A DNA stretch of 64,000 nt from NCBI GenBank assembly GCA_003971905.1, contig RSEE01000164.1, forward strand, positions 18,411-82,410. The letters run 5' to 3'. The notes beneath the pieces were generated by a model. It saw only the letters and a program-made list of their open reading frames with translations. It did no database searches and was not told the DNA's origin. Each line of letters starts with the position of its first letter. The first letter of the stretch is position 1. Positions 1 through 11,943 of this stretch are shown here, piece after piece. The DNA comes from Moniliella sp. 'wahieum' (lineage: Eukaryota > Basidiomycota > Moniliellomycetes > Moniliellales > Moniliellaceae). Both the position numbers and the translations under genes were made by a program.

Positions 1-144
1 CGAGCAAGTGTGGATCCTGTATTTTCCCTACAGGATCTTTGATCGCGCACAAAACGTTCGTTCCCGTGTCCACCACCACTGTTTTTTTTACCCCCCCCCC
101 CCTCTCCCCACTCTCTCTTGTTAATTGGTCGTCGTTCGACCGCG

Positions 145-2093
145 ATGGCTGACGACCAACCCCCCCAAGCCTGGGAGCCACACGCATCATCCGGCCCCAC
201 CTCGTCTTGGGTCGCCTGCGACGCTACTCCTGTCCCCATGGCAAAAGGGATGCAGGCTCTTAGGAAACGAAAACAAATGATTTGGCTCTTCCCATGACGC
301 CCTGGTCGCAAACTCCTTACTTGCATGGTTCTCCTATGGGATCAACTTCCTCACTGCTCCTCGTTCAAGGACAATTCGGTGTATGACATGTCAGATGTGG
401 ACTTGGGGCAGCAGAGCCTCAACAGCCCACTGCGCCAATGACCACCTCCACATCTGCCCCAACTCTGGAACAAGTTCATGGGCTTCGAGAAGTTATTTGT
501 CTTTTGCGTTTGTCAAACACAGTTCATGTGCCAAGCAGGACTGTCGTCATGTCTGGCTCCACTTGACTTGCTGGTCAAAGAGTTCAATCTCAACCCTGGC
601 CAATCGAGTTGGCTGATTGCGGGATTCTCCCTTACATGTGGTACACTCATCCTTGTGTCTGGTAGGATGGGCGACGTGTTAGTTGTTTGGTCATCGACGC
701 ATGGTCCTCTTCGGTTGGATTTGGTTTGCCATTTGGTCGGTCATTGCGGGCCTCTCAGTTTACTCGGGCTACATGTTGCTCGTAATTTCTCGAACCATGG
801 CGGGGATCGGGCCTGCCATTCTACTTCCCAACGGTTTGGCCCTTTTGGGTGCCTATTATCCCCCAGGTAAACGCAAGACGCTCATGTTCTCCCTCTTTGG
901 CATGTCTGCTCCAACAGGCGCTCTGATTGGGGGAATTGGCTCGGCAGCATTGTCTCAATACGTCTGGTGGCCTTGGGCCATGTGGGTCAATGGGATATGG
1001 TGTGTTGTTCTGCTGGGCTTATCAGCTTGGGCTCTACCCCGCCCATTCACTCGGCCCCAGGTAAATAAGACCCTGACACATGTTATGAGCATCCTCGATA
1101 TGGGAGGATCGGCCTTGGGTGTCACCGCCTTAATTCTCATCAATGTCGCTTTCAACGAAGGCCCAACGGTCGGATGGGGTGTTGCATGGGTCATCGTCCT
1201 TCTCCTCCTCGGTGTGATTCTCATTGGTCTGTTTTTCTTCTTTGAGCTGAAAGTGGCTGAAAATCCTCTGCTGGCAAAGGAAGTGTTGAACTCCACTGCT
1301 TACATGCTCGGTGCCATGGGGGCCGGTGGGCCGCTTTCACTGTGTGGTTGTACTATGGCCAATGGAGGATTTACTTCCTTCGTCACCAAACACCAATCAT
1401 TGCCGCTCTCCAATTCCTGCCCTGTCCCATTTTCGGCGCATGTGCAGCTCTCTCAATGGGCTGGTTATTGCCCGGATTGGGCCTGCCAGGACTATGCTCA
1501 TCTCGATGATTGCGTTTACCGTGGCACCACTCTTATCAGCACTCGCACCCCTTCATCAAACCTACTTCGCACTAACCATGGTTTCGGTCATTGTCGCACC
1601 GTTTGGGATGGACCTGTCAATGCCCTCCGCCACCATACTGCTTTCCAACTCTGTTAGTCCAGATCAGCAAGGTGTTGTAGCCTCCCTTGTTTGTACCGTC
1701 ATCAACTACACTGGTTCCCTGAGCCTAGGCTTGGCCACAACCATTGCCCAAAGTACTTCTACTGGCAACCTTGGGGATGAAATGATCCTTCAGGGATACC
1801 ATAACGCTCTTTTCTTCGCTGTCGGACTCGGCGGACTCGGCGTCTTGATCGCGTTTTGTTTCATGTTGCGTTCGGACCATCATACCCGTCAGGCCAAGCG
1901 CAGCGAACCCGCGACACCTATGCATACAAGAGTCCACCGTACCACGACCTTGTCTACTGCACGCACCACCTCTGTTGACCTCTCCTCTCGTTTCTCTTCG
2001 TTTCCCATCAATGGGAGTTTGAATTCCGCCCAGTACACCCGCCCAAGCATACCCCCTTCTCGCGCCATGACTCCTTCGCCTAATCCTTTCTAA
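145..2093 (+). CDS. DHA2-type MFS drug/boron exporter (Atr1-like), frameshifted
   Basis: Multi-pass plasma-membrane transporter of the major facilitator superfamily. It resembles the fungal Atr1-type (aminotriazole/boron resistance) 14-TM drug:H+ antiporters. The N-terminal block has the family-like QAGLSSCLAPLDLL stretch followed by SSWLIAGFSLTCGTL and GRMGDV. The next block carries GHRRMVLFGW, then GIGPAILLPNGLALLGAYYP (motif-C region) and RKTLMFSLFGMSAPTGALIG. The last block (about 1440-1860) has further TM helices and the PDQQGVVASLV loop, ending in a Ser/Thr/Arg-rich cytoplasmic tail. These blocks lie in three different frames, switching near 690 and 1330-1440, with no convincing introns. 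It is therefore either a decaying copy or damaged by base-call indels. The start at 145 is the first ATG after the 5' leader; the stop is TAA at 2091-2093. Its 3' end converges with CBC2, 98 bp away. Substrate cannot be told from sequence. Confidence 0.72.
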
Positions 2094-2191
2094 CGTTTAC
2101 TTCTACTGCCTCCCTTGCCACATATATCATCACTTACCCAACTCGGACCATGCCTTGCACGATTGAATCAATTTGATATGAAATGCGAATC

Positions 2192-2952
2192 TTACTCTTC
2201 GTCCATTCTTGGAATTTTATGACCCTCATCCTCATCCGCTTCATCACTACGATTGCGTTTGAGGTGCGAGTCAGGGACATGGCCACGGGCCTGGGCATAG
2301 TCTTCATAGTACTCCCCCTCTGCACCGGATGGAATAACCCGTTGCTGGTCCCCTTCCGCGTGGGGCATTCCCTCGATCGTCGAGCGCCATACACAGCACG
2401 AATCTGTTCTTCGCGCCGCCTCCGATCCTCTTCCTCTTGAATCCGCGCATGACCCCAACCACCACGGCCGGCATCGTACTCTTGACGGTACTCATCCCGG
2501 ACTTGGCCTCCGCTGCGGCCACGTCCATACTGGCGGCCATCCCGGTATCCAGGATCCAGATCACATCGAATGAAGCGTTCGTCGAGTTTGGTGCCGCTAA
2601 TGTAGCGCGTGCATGCGACAGCCTCCGAGTGCTTATAGTACTCAACAAAGCAAAACCCGCAAGGCGTTTTGGTGTTGCGGTCCAGCCCCACGATAACACG
2701 CTTGATACCAAATCCTGGGGAAGAGCACTGGTTAAACAGCTCGTATATTTGTTCCTCGGTTGTATAGAACGAAAGATTGCCGATATACAGCGTCGCTGTC
2801 TTGGCAAGCTGGTCGTAGTATACGTCCATGCTGACATTGGACCGCGAATCGCGGTCTAAACAGGGTCAGCCGCACATGTATTGAAGTATCGTCAAGGGAG
2901 GGGGGAACTTACACGGAGAGACCTGGTCCAGAGGTTCAAGAACGTGGGCCAT
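2192..2952 (-). CDS. CBC2: Nuclear cap-binding complex small subunit (CBP20)
   Basis: RNA-binding subunit of the nuclear cap-binding complex, which holds the 7-methylguanosine cap of new transcripts with CBP80 during splicing and export. Exon 1 starts at ATG 2952 ([14 protein letters not shown]). A 57-bp intron (2856-2912; GTAAGT donor, TAG acceptor) joins in frame to [18 protein letters not shown]. The RRM follows: RNP2 is [20 protein letters not shown] and RNP1 is GFCFVEYY. After it come the [13 protein letters not shown] cap-pocket region and an Arg/Gly-rich segment. The tail is acidic and Lys/Arg-rich. One frame change near 2380 moves translation into the frame ending MDEE at 2192; an alternative end in the first frame would be 2134, but that tail is less natural. 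Divergent from UTP15. Confidence 0.9.
2856..2912 (-). other. Intron of CBC2
   Basis: 57-bp intron: donor GTAAGT (reading down from 2912), acceptor TTTAG ending at 2856. Removing it joins SPY to RDSRSN in frame and restores the usual N-terminal extension before the RRM. Confidence 0.8.
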
Positions 2953-3169
2953 GATGATGGAATGGAGGGTCAGGTGGTGATGGCACAGCAGAAGATACAC
3001 ATCCCCGATGGTGACACCCTGCCCTGCTGCCTGCCGAGCGTGTTTTGGTTGGTGTTGTTGTCGGGCGCTCGTATTCCGCCTTATTCCGCACCTATATTTT
3101 CTAGCTGGATCGTGGTACTCTCTACTTCGGCCTACTCCACCGCCGGCAAGGCCGCCATTAATTGCCGCG
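2953..3169. promoter_or_regulatory. Shared divergent promoter of CBC2 and UTP15
   Basis: Only 217 bp separate the two start codons, which face away from each other, so both genes must draw their promoter and 5' leader from this stretch. No clear TATA box is visible. Pairing an mRNA cap-binding gene with a rRNA-processing gene would allow common growth control, but that is inference. Confidence 0.6.
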
Positions 3170-4982
3170 ATGGACTTTGCCAAGCTCGACATTGGCAACG
3201 TGCAAGCCAAGGCGATCACTGCCAAGCAGGCGTCCAAGGCTGTTGCAAGCGCTGTCTCTAGTGAGACGGCGTACTGGCGCCGCTTCCGTGCTCCTGTCTT
3301 TCTTAAGGAGCATGCACCTATCACCTGCATCCACTATGTGCCCGCCTCCCCCTTCGCCACCACTGGTCCAGAGGCTCTGACTGGCGAGAGGGCAGTGGCC
3401 AACCCCCTGTTTGCCTCTGTTCCCGGCGCGCAGAGTGTCCCTGTCATCTCAGGCCATCCAACGCTATGCAGTTACAGCTGGGCCCCGTGTCCAACTTTTC
3501 TCGACGCGCACCGACAAGGTTGTCAAGACCGTCTCTCGCTTACCGATGTGGCCCGCTCCGGCCACATTCGTTCTGATGGTCGCCTGATGGTTGCTGGTGA
3601 TGATTCAGGCCTGATCCAGGTATTTGACGTCAACTCCCGCGCCATCTTACGGACCTTTCGTGGTCACAAACAGTACGTCTCAGTCCTTCCTCTCCTCTAT
3701 ATTTGGATGATGCGGGTTGCTAACGCGATCCATCTCTAGTCCTGTTCATGTGACAAAGTTTTCCTCGAATCCCACTCAAGTTCTTTCTGCCTCGGACGAC
3801 CAGACGGTGCGATTATGGGACATGCCTGACCAAAGCGCTGTTCGCGTTTTCGATCGACACACGGACTATGTTCGTACTGCAGCCGTCAGCCCCGACAACC
3901 CCTCTTCTTCTCAGTGGATCTTATGATGGTACTGTGAGGCTATGGGACGCACGCGTAGAGGAGAATGGGGGTGAGGTGATGCGGATGGAACACCGCTCCC
4001 CCGGTCAACGATGTACCATCTACCCGACTGCTGGCGGAGGTGTGGCACTCAGTGTTGGCGGCCCAGTACTGCGAGCATGGGACCTGATGATGGGTGGGCG
4101 CTGTCTCAGGCTGTGTCCAACCATCAAAAGGCAATCACCAGCTTGGCCATCACTATGGATAGCGACGTGGTAGGATCGTTCGATGAAGGGTCGCAAAGCT
4201 TGCGGATCTTGACGGGAGGTCTCGACCAATTGGTCAAGGTTCATGACCCTGCCCAAGATTTCCGTGGACCCACCACGATGCGCTACCCCGCGCCTATTCT
4301 TGCATGGCTCTTGCCCCAGACGAGGACAACTTGCTGTGGGGTATGTCTGATGGAACGATGTGCATCCGAAAACGGGATCTCAAGGCCTCCGAGGTTGTCC
4401 GACGGCAAGATAGGAGAGCGGCATTAGGGCGGAGGTTTGGAGCACCAGCTAGCCCGAAGCAGCAGCGCGTTGACGGGAGATGTTCCTGTGTTGGACGGCA
4501 GTGTGGCCGCTCAAGACGACTTGCGTGCCGATCGACCACGCTCGGCTCGTCTCAAACCGTACGACAAGTATCTCAAGTCGTTCAACTATCATGGCGCCTT
4601 GGATGCTGTCTTGCGCAAGGGAGTTGCACCCGAAGTGACATTTGCGCTTCTCCTTGAGCTGATCCATCGCAGTCCAGTATCAACAGTCCAAACGGGCAGC
4701 TCGGAAGCCCTCCGGATTGCTGTGATGGACCGGGACGATGTAGGCCTTGAACCCTTACTACGGTTCCTTTTGCGCCACGCTGTTGACCCTGCCTACATTG
4801 ACATTGTCGCTGATACCTTGGACGTGATCATTGATGTGTATTCGGGCATGCTGGGCCAGTCGCCCTTGGTCGACGAGACGTTTGGACGGATTTGGAACAA
4901 AATTGATTCCGATCTCGACTCGCAACAAAGAATCATCCAGGTTAAGGGCGCGCTAGAGATGATCCTAGTGAGCTCGACGTGA
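3170..4982 (+). CDS. UTP15: U3 snoRNP / SSU processome subunit Utp15 (WD40)
   Basis: Nucleolar WD40 protein of the t-UTP (UTP-A) subcomplex, needed for pre-18S rRNA processing and linked to rDNA transcription. The N-terminus MDFAKLDIG leads to the family signature YWRRFRAPVFLKEHAPITCI. It is followed by DVARSGHIRSDGRLMVAGDD, LIQVFDVNSRAILRTFRGHK and WD40 blades such as SASDDQTVRLWDMPD and SGSYDGTVRLWDARV. The C-terminal Utp15 domain (about 4540-4982; LKPYDKYLKSFNYHGALDAV, then ending GALEMILVSST) is present. An intron at 3673-3739 (GTACGT donor, CTAAC branch, CTAG acceptor) interrupts GHK..PVHVTKF. Frame slips occur near 3460, 3540, 3900, 4000-4090 and 4310-4450. At 3540 one T is missing from the codon expected for Phe before TDVARSG. 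Confidence 0.9.
3673..3739 (+). other. Intron of UTP15
   Basis: 67-bp intron with GTACGT donor, GCTAACG branch region and TCTAG acceptor. Splicing joins the WD40 blade as GHKHPVHVTKFSS. Confidence 0.78.
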
Positions 4983-5065
4983 GCTCAGCCCTGGCATCGA
5001 GTGCTTCAGCTTGATTGAACGGGGATATTTCCTGTGCTATGCTTGTCCTGTACTTTTTATCATTC

Positions 5066-5700
5066 ATTGACAGAGCTTAAGGCTGGGACAGGGGGAACGC
5101 TACGTCTAAACCGAACCGCTCATCTTGCGGGGGTTGTTTGAAAAGCGCGATTAAGGTCAAGGAACCAAGGGGATCACTATAGGATATCAGGACCCTCCGG
5201 CTCTCGTCATCCGGTCCCGTACCCTAGGTAGCGCGTGTGGACACGGATGAACGTGGTTGACATCCGAGCGAGGAACCATTTCCACTGAGACTTGGTAGCC
5301 AACTCCTTCCAATGCGCAAACAACTTGACGCCTTTGCCGCGTCGTAGTATCCCGCGTATCCTCGCGTCGTCAAAACCAGGGGGAAAAAACGTCTCTTGAG
5401 TGCGTCCCTGGTACTTGACGTTCTTGTCGCATTCTGCTTGTTCAAGCAGCAGAAGCAGTTCCTTCTCCCGGCGGTTCCAGAGGCGACGCAGTGCTCTCAT
5501 GTACCACCCGCCGGTACGTACGCGCTCTGCGCCTCATGCGTTCCCATGTCGCGCAGCGTGTGGTCGACCTCCATTCCGGTTCCTCCCAGTGCTCCAGGCC
5601 CCATCACGCGGTAGTCGGTGCGCTGTGCCCTCGGTCCGTGCCTCGTCCCATCCTCGCCTCCACCATAGGTTCGTCATATATATTTTCTTCATGGGAAAAA
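5066..5700 (-). repeat. Dispersed repeat, copy 1 (decayed coding element)
   Basis: Begins 84 bp after UTP15 with the head ATTGACAGAGCTTAAGG, then a shared block GGGGAACGCTACGTCTAAACC. Further in, GCGCGTGTGGACACGGATGA plus the following 40 bp match the copy starting at 20492. On the minus strand the shared part reads as broken peptide segments (HTLRDMGTHEAQSAY, RREKELLLLLEQAE, LFAHWKELATKSQWKWFLAR, STTFIRVHTRYLG) in several frames. It is probably a degenerate mobile element or gene fragment; the family is unidentified. The right edge is approximate. Confidence 0.6.
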
Positions 5701-6066
5701 TCGAGCTTCCTCCACACTCGGGTCGTGAGAATCTGGGTGTCCGGGATCTCTACTTTCTGCATCCATATCAATGCCATGCTCATGCAATGGTGGATGGATA
5801 CTACTTACAATGTTGAGGTCTGAGAGATTCATTATGGCGATGCTCCACCGCGCATAAGGCCTGATATATGAGATCGCCGGCCCCGCAAGAAAACATCCAA
5901 CATCAATTGTTCCGTTGGAGCCTCCGCGTGGGGGGGCATTATGCTTTTGCGGTTATCGATTACCCTCCTCCGATCCGCGGGGTATCTCAGCCAGTAGGGT
6001 AACATAGCAGATGGAGGGAGGAAACTGGGAAGACTCGTAAGATTTAAGATCAGCCTTCAACTCGAT

Positions 6067-6091
6067 GAAGCTTGAAGCTTGAAGCTTGAAG
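6067..6091. repeat. 7-bp tandem tract, unit GAAGCTT
   Basis: Three and a half perfect GAAGCTT units; contains the palindrome AAGCTT. The same unit recurs at 27798-27825. Confidence 0.9.
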
Positions 6092-6444
6092 AAAGCAACG
6101 GAGAGATAGCAGCTGTTTTTTCATTTCAATCTCGAGAAGAGACGGCCAAGGGTCCCGGTCCTCTCAAGGTACTTGGAGGGTTAAGCTTAAGCTAGCTTTA
6201 AGCCGGTTATTAAACGTTAAGTACTCACTGTGTACTGAGTTCAGTATTGAATATTGAGTCTCAGTACAGAGTTACTGTGATGCATGATGTTACACATTGA
6301 CGCAAAAATAATGGATCATCGATCAATATGACCAATGGCGTGCTCACATGTCACTCATACGGGAGCACTGTAGCATCGCTGATGCGCTAATCTTGTTCGA
6401 TGTAGGGAAATGAATCGGATAAACGTTTAAACGTTAGACGCTAG

Positions 6445-6473
6445 ATCATCGATCATGCATCATGCATCATGCA
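6445..6473. repeat. 7-bp tandem tract, units ATCATCG/ATCATGC
   Basis: One ATCATCG followed by three ATCATGC in strict 7-bp register; the unit changes but the phase is kept. Confidence 0.9.
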
Positions 6474-7017
6474 CAGTGTCGTGTCAGATCAGACTGAGAA
6501 TCAGAGTACTGACTGACAGGGTACCTGATCGAGTCCCCTGAAGGCCTGGCTTGAGCACCTGAGGCCTGAGCCTTGAGTATTCGCATGTCACAGTGACGTG
6601 TCGCATCATGCATCCTCGAATCATTTTCATCCGCGAATACCATCGACACCAAGCTCTTCAAGATCAATATTCATGGGTATATTGGGCAATTAACAATTGG
6701 AGATGGGTGAACATGGACGTACTTAACAAGGAGGTCGGTGTATTCAGCGCAGTGTCTCTTTGTCCCAGCCGTAAGCGCGTACGCGCACAAGCTCTGTAAA
6801 TGATAATAAGGCGCAATTTAACCTAAAAGCCCTAAGGCTTAAGGGCCTAAGGCCAACCAACAGAGGGGGGGGTATGTATACCACAGGACCGTGTTGTTTT
6901 CAGCCTGGCTCAGGCCTTCCTCAGGTACCGGAGAGGAACGGCTGCCACGTGGCTGCAAGTGGATAAGATACGGGCCCAAGTAAGTAACAAGATTTCTTGG
7001 TCTGTGCGTGGATGCAG

Positions 7018-7044
7018 CGATAGTCGATAGTCGATAGTCGATAG
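7018..7044. repeat. 7-bp tandem tract, unit CGATAGT
   Basis: Three CGATAGT units plus CGATAG, all perfect. Confidence 0.9.
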
Positions 7045-7094
7045 CACAACCAGTGTGGCTTCTGGCTCAGCGATAGGGAACGGTGAGTAGCCTC

Positions 7095-7136
7095 ATCATG
7101 CAACATTCATCATGCATCATGCGTCATGCATCATGC
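7095..7136. repeat. 7-bp tandem tract, unit ATCATGC with variants
   Basis: Six consecutive 7-bp units: ATCATGC, AACATTC, ATCATGC, ATCATGC, GTCATGC, ATCATGC. Substituted units stay exactly in phase. Confidence 0.9.
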
Positions 7137-7221
7137 ACGTCATGTGGGATCTGAGACGCAGGACAGCAATGTGTCACAGGCTCACCGCTCACTGAGACGC
7201 GTGACATGTAACCAAGTGACG

Positions 7222-7242
7222 GCCATGCATCATGCATCATGC
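7222..7242. repeat. 7-bp tandem tract, unit ATCATGC
   Basis: GCCATGC followed by two ATCATGC units. Confidence 0.85.
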
Positions 7243-8301
7243 ACTCTCCTTCTATGGCTCCATGGAGCATAGGGAACCCTGAGGCTCAAGTCGGAAATCA
7301 TCAACGTTCAACAGCACCATGTCAAGTTCGTTCCACCGGAATTGTTTTGCCACCTGGTCATCCGGCCATTGCATGACGACACGCGGGTCCTATATACGCC
7401 ACCAAAAGACGGTCAACAAAAGAGATAATGGAGTAACTCTGGCAAACCTTTACCGAAGACGATCTGAAGAGTCATTTTACGGAGGGAGTGTGGTTCATCG
7501 ATTCATCGCTCGAACCGGCTAAACCACGCTCAATCTTTGAATCCATGGCGCGCCACACATCCTATGGAAGTGGGTGACGGGATAGAACCATAGGGACCCG
7601 AGCTGTTGGCGACTTCACTAGGTCCCCTAATTTTGGCCTTGCACGAGCAAAAATGCAGCACATGCACGCCGAATGAGCAACCCCGGCCTGCTAAGCGCAG
7701 CGATTCTTTGTACATGCTATGATTTTTTATTGCATAGACAACGAAAATTTGATCGGGCGCAATGCTTTGTTTTGGGAGACGAGGAACGAGATGCGATCGA
7801 GATAGGCAAGAGAAAGCAAAGAACAGAAGAGACAATGCTCGTAAGATTGAAGGCAAATGCAGTCGTACTCAGCCGGTGCCGCGTAAGTCGTGCCGCCTAC
7901 GCAGCACAGCTTCATGAGCAACACGACCGAGAGTTGGGAGGCAAAAAGCGATAATGCAAGCCGAGACGAGGGGGAAGACCCACACCGAAGAGCAAGGAGC
8001 CACAGCGGTGGGGCCAAGACGAAAAGAAGAAACAATACAGTTGCGGACATCAAAATAAGCGTACAAGGCCAAGACCGCAGGCATAACAGAGGGTTTGGCA
8101 AGAATAGTGCCTCTGCTGTTACAGGCCGATGGAAAGGAACCGTGCTCGACAAAGAAAACTCGGTGAACACGGTAGAAAAGAACAATCCGTGGTTGATGAG
8201 AGATGAGAGATGAGATCCTCGATGAAGGGAAATGGAAATGACGAGCAGGCCAAACTGACCCTGACGGGCTCAGCCTGAGCCATGTTCAACCTGATCCATC
8301 A

Positions 8302-11152
8302 TCAACGGCTCAGTCGAGGTGTTGGTGGGTGTGGAAAGGAGGGAGGTGGACAGGGACGGAGTGGCAGTCCATTCTCGGCTACTCGTTTCCGCCGACCTGA
8401 ATTCCAGCAAAAGCGCTCGACAAGATCACTGAGGCTCAACGCACCGGTCGAGGCTAGCTTGGTGGCCGTGGCAGGACTAGGGGTAGGCGTAGTCGTGCGG
8501 GTCGTCGAGGTAGAGGCGGGATCGGAGGTGTTCGTGTCCGACGAACCGTCAACATCTGGAAGCGAGGCTGCTAACACGGGGGCCGGGGTAGGAGCCGCGA
8601 CGGCCGCAGCACAGGGGGTAGGGACCGCCAAAGGCCTGTCGCCCGTCTCGGACTGGGTGGTCGGGGTGGCCGAAACGGTAGTCATACTGTCGGGCGAACT
8701 GGTCCGCGAACTTGTCCTACCGCGCGAGGGGAACATAGACTTTCCCAATGGTGGCATACCCAGCCCCAGCCCAAGTGGATCGGGCGCCGTAGACCAAGGG
8801 ACCCGAGGCAGACTTGCTCCCATTTCACAGGGTGAAGTGTCCCGCGAAGAGAGGGAAGAGGTAAAGGAGTTGAAGCCGTTGAGCGAGAGGAGGCTATGCG
8901 ACGGAGAGGCCGGTCCGACGACGGGCGAAGGGGACTCTCCTTCGCTGCTCTCTCCCGAAAGCATCGGGGTCGAGTCAGGTGACCCACTTCCGTCATGTAA
9001 CATGAGAGTAACGGTAGCGGCTAGAGCCGGGGGCGAGGTGTGAATAGGGGGTGGAATGGGATCTTTGAGGCGAGACTGGCCCCCAACAGTTGCCTAGGCA
9101 CACGCACCTCAGACGAGGAGGTTGTGGGCAAGTTCGTTGAGATGGGTGGGCATGGTGCAGGAGCGGAGAGGGAGGCAGATGGCAGAATATCCGGAACAGA
9201 CATGGAAGTCTTGTGATTCCAGACAACTGAGGACTGCATGCCAGGAGAGAGTCAATGATCCGTATGGACAATAGCATACATTTGAAAGAGGAAACGTACC
9301 ACAGGCTTGCTAAAGCTTGAGTGCCGGGAACCCCAGCTGCGAACACTGTTGAATGAGGTGGGGATACTTTCCTTTTTGCCCCTAGCTTGCCAGGAGGAGC
9401 ATCAACATCGGACCCCGACGGTGGAGACGAAGTCGGTACCGGGAGGGTACGCGGTTGAGTAGAGGCAGGGGCGGGAACAAGCATTGAGAGGGTATCCGAA
9501 GGACCCCGGGTTGAAGTGGGAGATATAGCCGGAGAGCTAGATGTAGGGAGGGGTGGCTCTGCAGCAGGGAAAAGTAATCGCCCACTTCGGGAGGGGAAGG
9601 GCTTGAAGTCTTGGTGGTAGTTCTTAGCGCATCGCCCAAATCGTACCTTGCACCCAGATGGCAGGCGAACTTGTCCCTTCCGAAATGCTGGACTAGCAGT
9701 GGTGCGGGTGGGCAGAGCTGAAAGGCGTGGGGCTGTAGCTGTGCTAGACCAAACAGCCTCAGCACGTTCCGCGGCTATTGCCGCCCTCTCTGCAGCGGTA
9801 AGACGGTGGGGGGGGGGAGATAGCCGGGAGCCGAGGGTGGGGGCGCACGTTTGCGGAAGTCAAGTTGATAGTTCTGCCCATTGTTGTTATCCCAAAACTC
9901 TTGGTCCCCTGTGTTGTATCGCAAGCAGAGCGACATGGTCTTCGTGTCCGAGTTGGTTTGACTGGCAGGCCAGTCAAGCAGCTCATTGAGACGGATGGAA
10001 AAGGTGAACCGGTCAGCTTGACCATTCTTGATCGTCTCTTGGTACGTTCCCCCCACTTCGTTGACGGTGACCCAGTTGTCTGTTGTGAATCGGACAGCAA
10101 CCCATTTTTCATATGAGAGATTCTTGACTTGGGCAGTACCCTTTATGCTTCGTAGATCGTCCGCGAGGACAATACGCTCAAGGAACACAGGTCGGTCGGC
10201 AGAAAGATGAGCCGACGAAGGGAAGTTGGGCAAACGGAGCAGGAGACCGTTTGCCCAAGCAGGCGGCACAGTGAGCGAACGCAGTTTGTTGGCCAACGCA
10301 CGCCCACCACCATCGCGCAAGGGGTCCCCACTGCCTTGGGGCCCCCACGGACGGTTACCCAATCGAGCAGAAGGAAGCATGGCAAAGTAGGGATAGGCCA
10401 CACCAGCTTCGGTCTCAGTCTCGGTTTCGGTCTCGGTGTGCTCAGGGCTTGCCGTAGCGCTTACTGCCGAGGGCCGAGAACGATGCCGGAAGACTTTCAC
10501 CTGTTCCAAGTCGTGAAAGTGCACCGCTTTCACAGCTGGGCTGGATGGCATACTCTTGGTATAGCTCTCGGGGTGAGCGGGGCACGAAAATCGGCCGCCG
10601 AAGCCCCCAGCACGAATGGAGGGATGTGCGCTTGCCGGGCGCCACTTGAGCGATGGCTTGACCACTTCGCCTGACTTTTGCGGATCGTAGTTCCAACGCC
10701 CGCAACTGGTTCACCATCCCGGTTCCAAGAGGAGACACCTTCAGCTGGGGGGAGGTTGTTGATGTCAAGCTGGAGAGCGCCAGAAGCGTCTCCCGGCGCA
10801 GTGGCCGCCTTGAGAGCAAGTACTTTGCGAGATGCGGCGTGGAGGGGGCCAGCGACGGTGTCATCAGGACTGGCAGTGCCACTGGTGGTAGGGAAGGTGA
10901 CCGTGTTGGAACGAACACGGGTAATACTTGTGTTGGGAACAAAAGCACTAGCGTGGCCGGAATGGTGGCCATGAACGCGTCGCGGCAGCAAGGGAGTGAA
11001 GCTGGAAGGCATGGAAGGCGTGCGAGGAGAGGCGGATGGGGGCAAGGGAGGGGGTGGCAAGGGCGCATGCTGCGGACGATCCAGATGGTGGCTTGACGGC
11101 CGAAGGGGGCGCTCGAAGCGGTGATGCTGCTTGCAACAGGGCCGATATCCAT
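8302..11152 (-). CDS. Glycogen-targeting PP1 regulatory subunit (CBM21; Gac1/Pig-like)
   Basis: Predicted to bring protein phosphatase 1 to glycogen and so promote glycogen synthase dephosphorylation. The Ser/Pro-rich N-terminus (possible start ATG 11152, MDIGPVASSI) leads to an RVxF-like PP1 docking site, KAVHF, followed by LEQVKVFRHRSRPSAV (about 10490-10540). The CBM21 domain spans about 9845-10190: VFLERIVLADD, IKGTAQVKNLSYEKWVAVRF, TTDNWVTVNEVGGTYQE, CLRYNTGDQEFWDNNNGQNY. A long Ser/Thr/Pro-rich tail ends with SLSDLVERFCWNSGRRKR and a stop at 8302. An intron at 9234-9299 (GTACGT donor, GCAG acceptor) and a possible second short one near 9090-9110 interrupt the tail. Frame changes occur near 9770, 10640 and 10950-11150. 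Start and N-terminus are uncertain because the 5' part runs into a GC-rich, low-complexity region. Confidence 0.82.
9234..9299 (-). other. Intron in CBM21 protein gene
   Basis: 66-bp intron: GTACGT donor read down from 9299, TTGAC-like branch region, GCAG acceptor at 9234. Confidence 0.6.
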
Positions 11153-11379
11153 GACAGAAGAATGTGCCGAGGATGGGGCAGAAGAAGAAGAAGAAGATGG
11201 AGGGGGGAGAGGTGGGGGGGGGGCGCGGGGAGGCGGACGATGGGAGGCAAGCCGTGCGCAGCTTGTCAGCGGTTTTATTGGCCACAGAGAGGGCTGGAAG
11301 ATATGCGTTGCTAGGAGCACCCAGACGGCAGGGCTGTCTGGCAAATTGCTGGGGGGGGGGAGGCACGGCACCAGTGTGG

Positions 11380-11635
11380 GTGGGGTAGGGTGCAGCCAAG
11401 CGACCCTGCCTATTGCGTACCCGCTCTGGGGCATCAGCCGGGTGTTCCGCGGGACGGTGCGCGCTGTACGTAGTGCGCACGCATGTTCGGTGGCCAGCTG
11501 CCAGGTGCTAGCCGCCATTTGCCAGTGGCTGCAAGGCACCCAGCCGCAGCAGGCACCAGCGCAGCAGCGGGCGAGGATGTCTTGCTGTGCAGGCCGACCG
11601 CCACCGGTGTACGTGTACACAGCGGCTAGCTAATA
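11380..11635 (-). promoter_or_regulatory. GC-rich promoter island upstream of CBM21 gene
   Basis: Dense GC, CpG, CAG and CTG sequence with many GCAGC/GCCAGC words, ending abruptly at a GCTAGCTAATAG edge where AT-richer DNA begins. Similar-looking blocks sit at the 5' side of the genes starting near 36.3, 45.6 and 57.7 kb. Part of it may be 5' leader. Confidence 0.4.
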
Positions 11636-11943
11636 GTGACTTACTATCTTCACTGGTCAGTACTCAGTGACTCGTGACGAATAATGACGACTGGCGCTAG
11701 TGACATGGCCAGTGGAGCTAGTGGTTAGTGATTTTAGGGACTGCGACATGTCACTCTAGGAAGTGCTGAGCCGCAGGGGTTCTTCGACTCAGAGTACTCG
11801 GTCTGAGTTACTCTGGCCACAGGCCCCGGACTCTCAATTTCTCAAGCGCACTCTTCAGGGCCTCAGAAGGAGGCCCCAATATACTCACGCTTGAACGTTC
11901 TTCCACATTCAAGACTGAACTCATTTGCACTCAACGTCTCAAC

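Larger units (their letters stand above)
5830..8301. other. Gene-poor interval between UTP15 repeat and CBM21 gene
   Basis: No convincing gene. It holds five 7-bp tandem tracts (listed separately), scattered CTCAG/CTGAG and AACGTT palindromes, and overlapping hydrophobic and basic reading frames at 7727-8213 on opposite strands. Neither of those shows a recognisable domain. Confidence 0.5.

Noticed and set aside
7095-7242. CRISPR-like array
   Set aside because: Units are 7 bp with no spacers, in a eukaryotic setting; these are plain tandem repeats.
7727-8185. Hydrophobic 152-codon minus-strand frame
   Set aside because: Overlaps an equally long plus-strand frame, lacks a domain and has no visible promoter or neighbours; could be chance.
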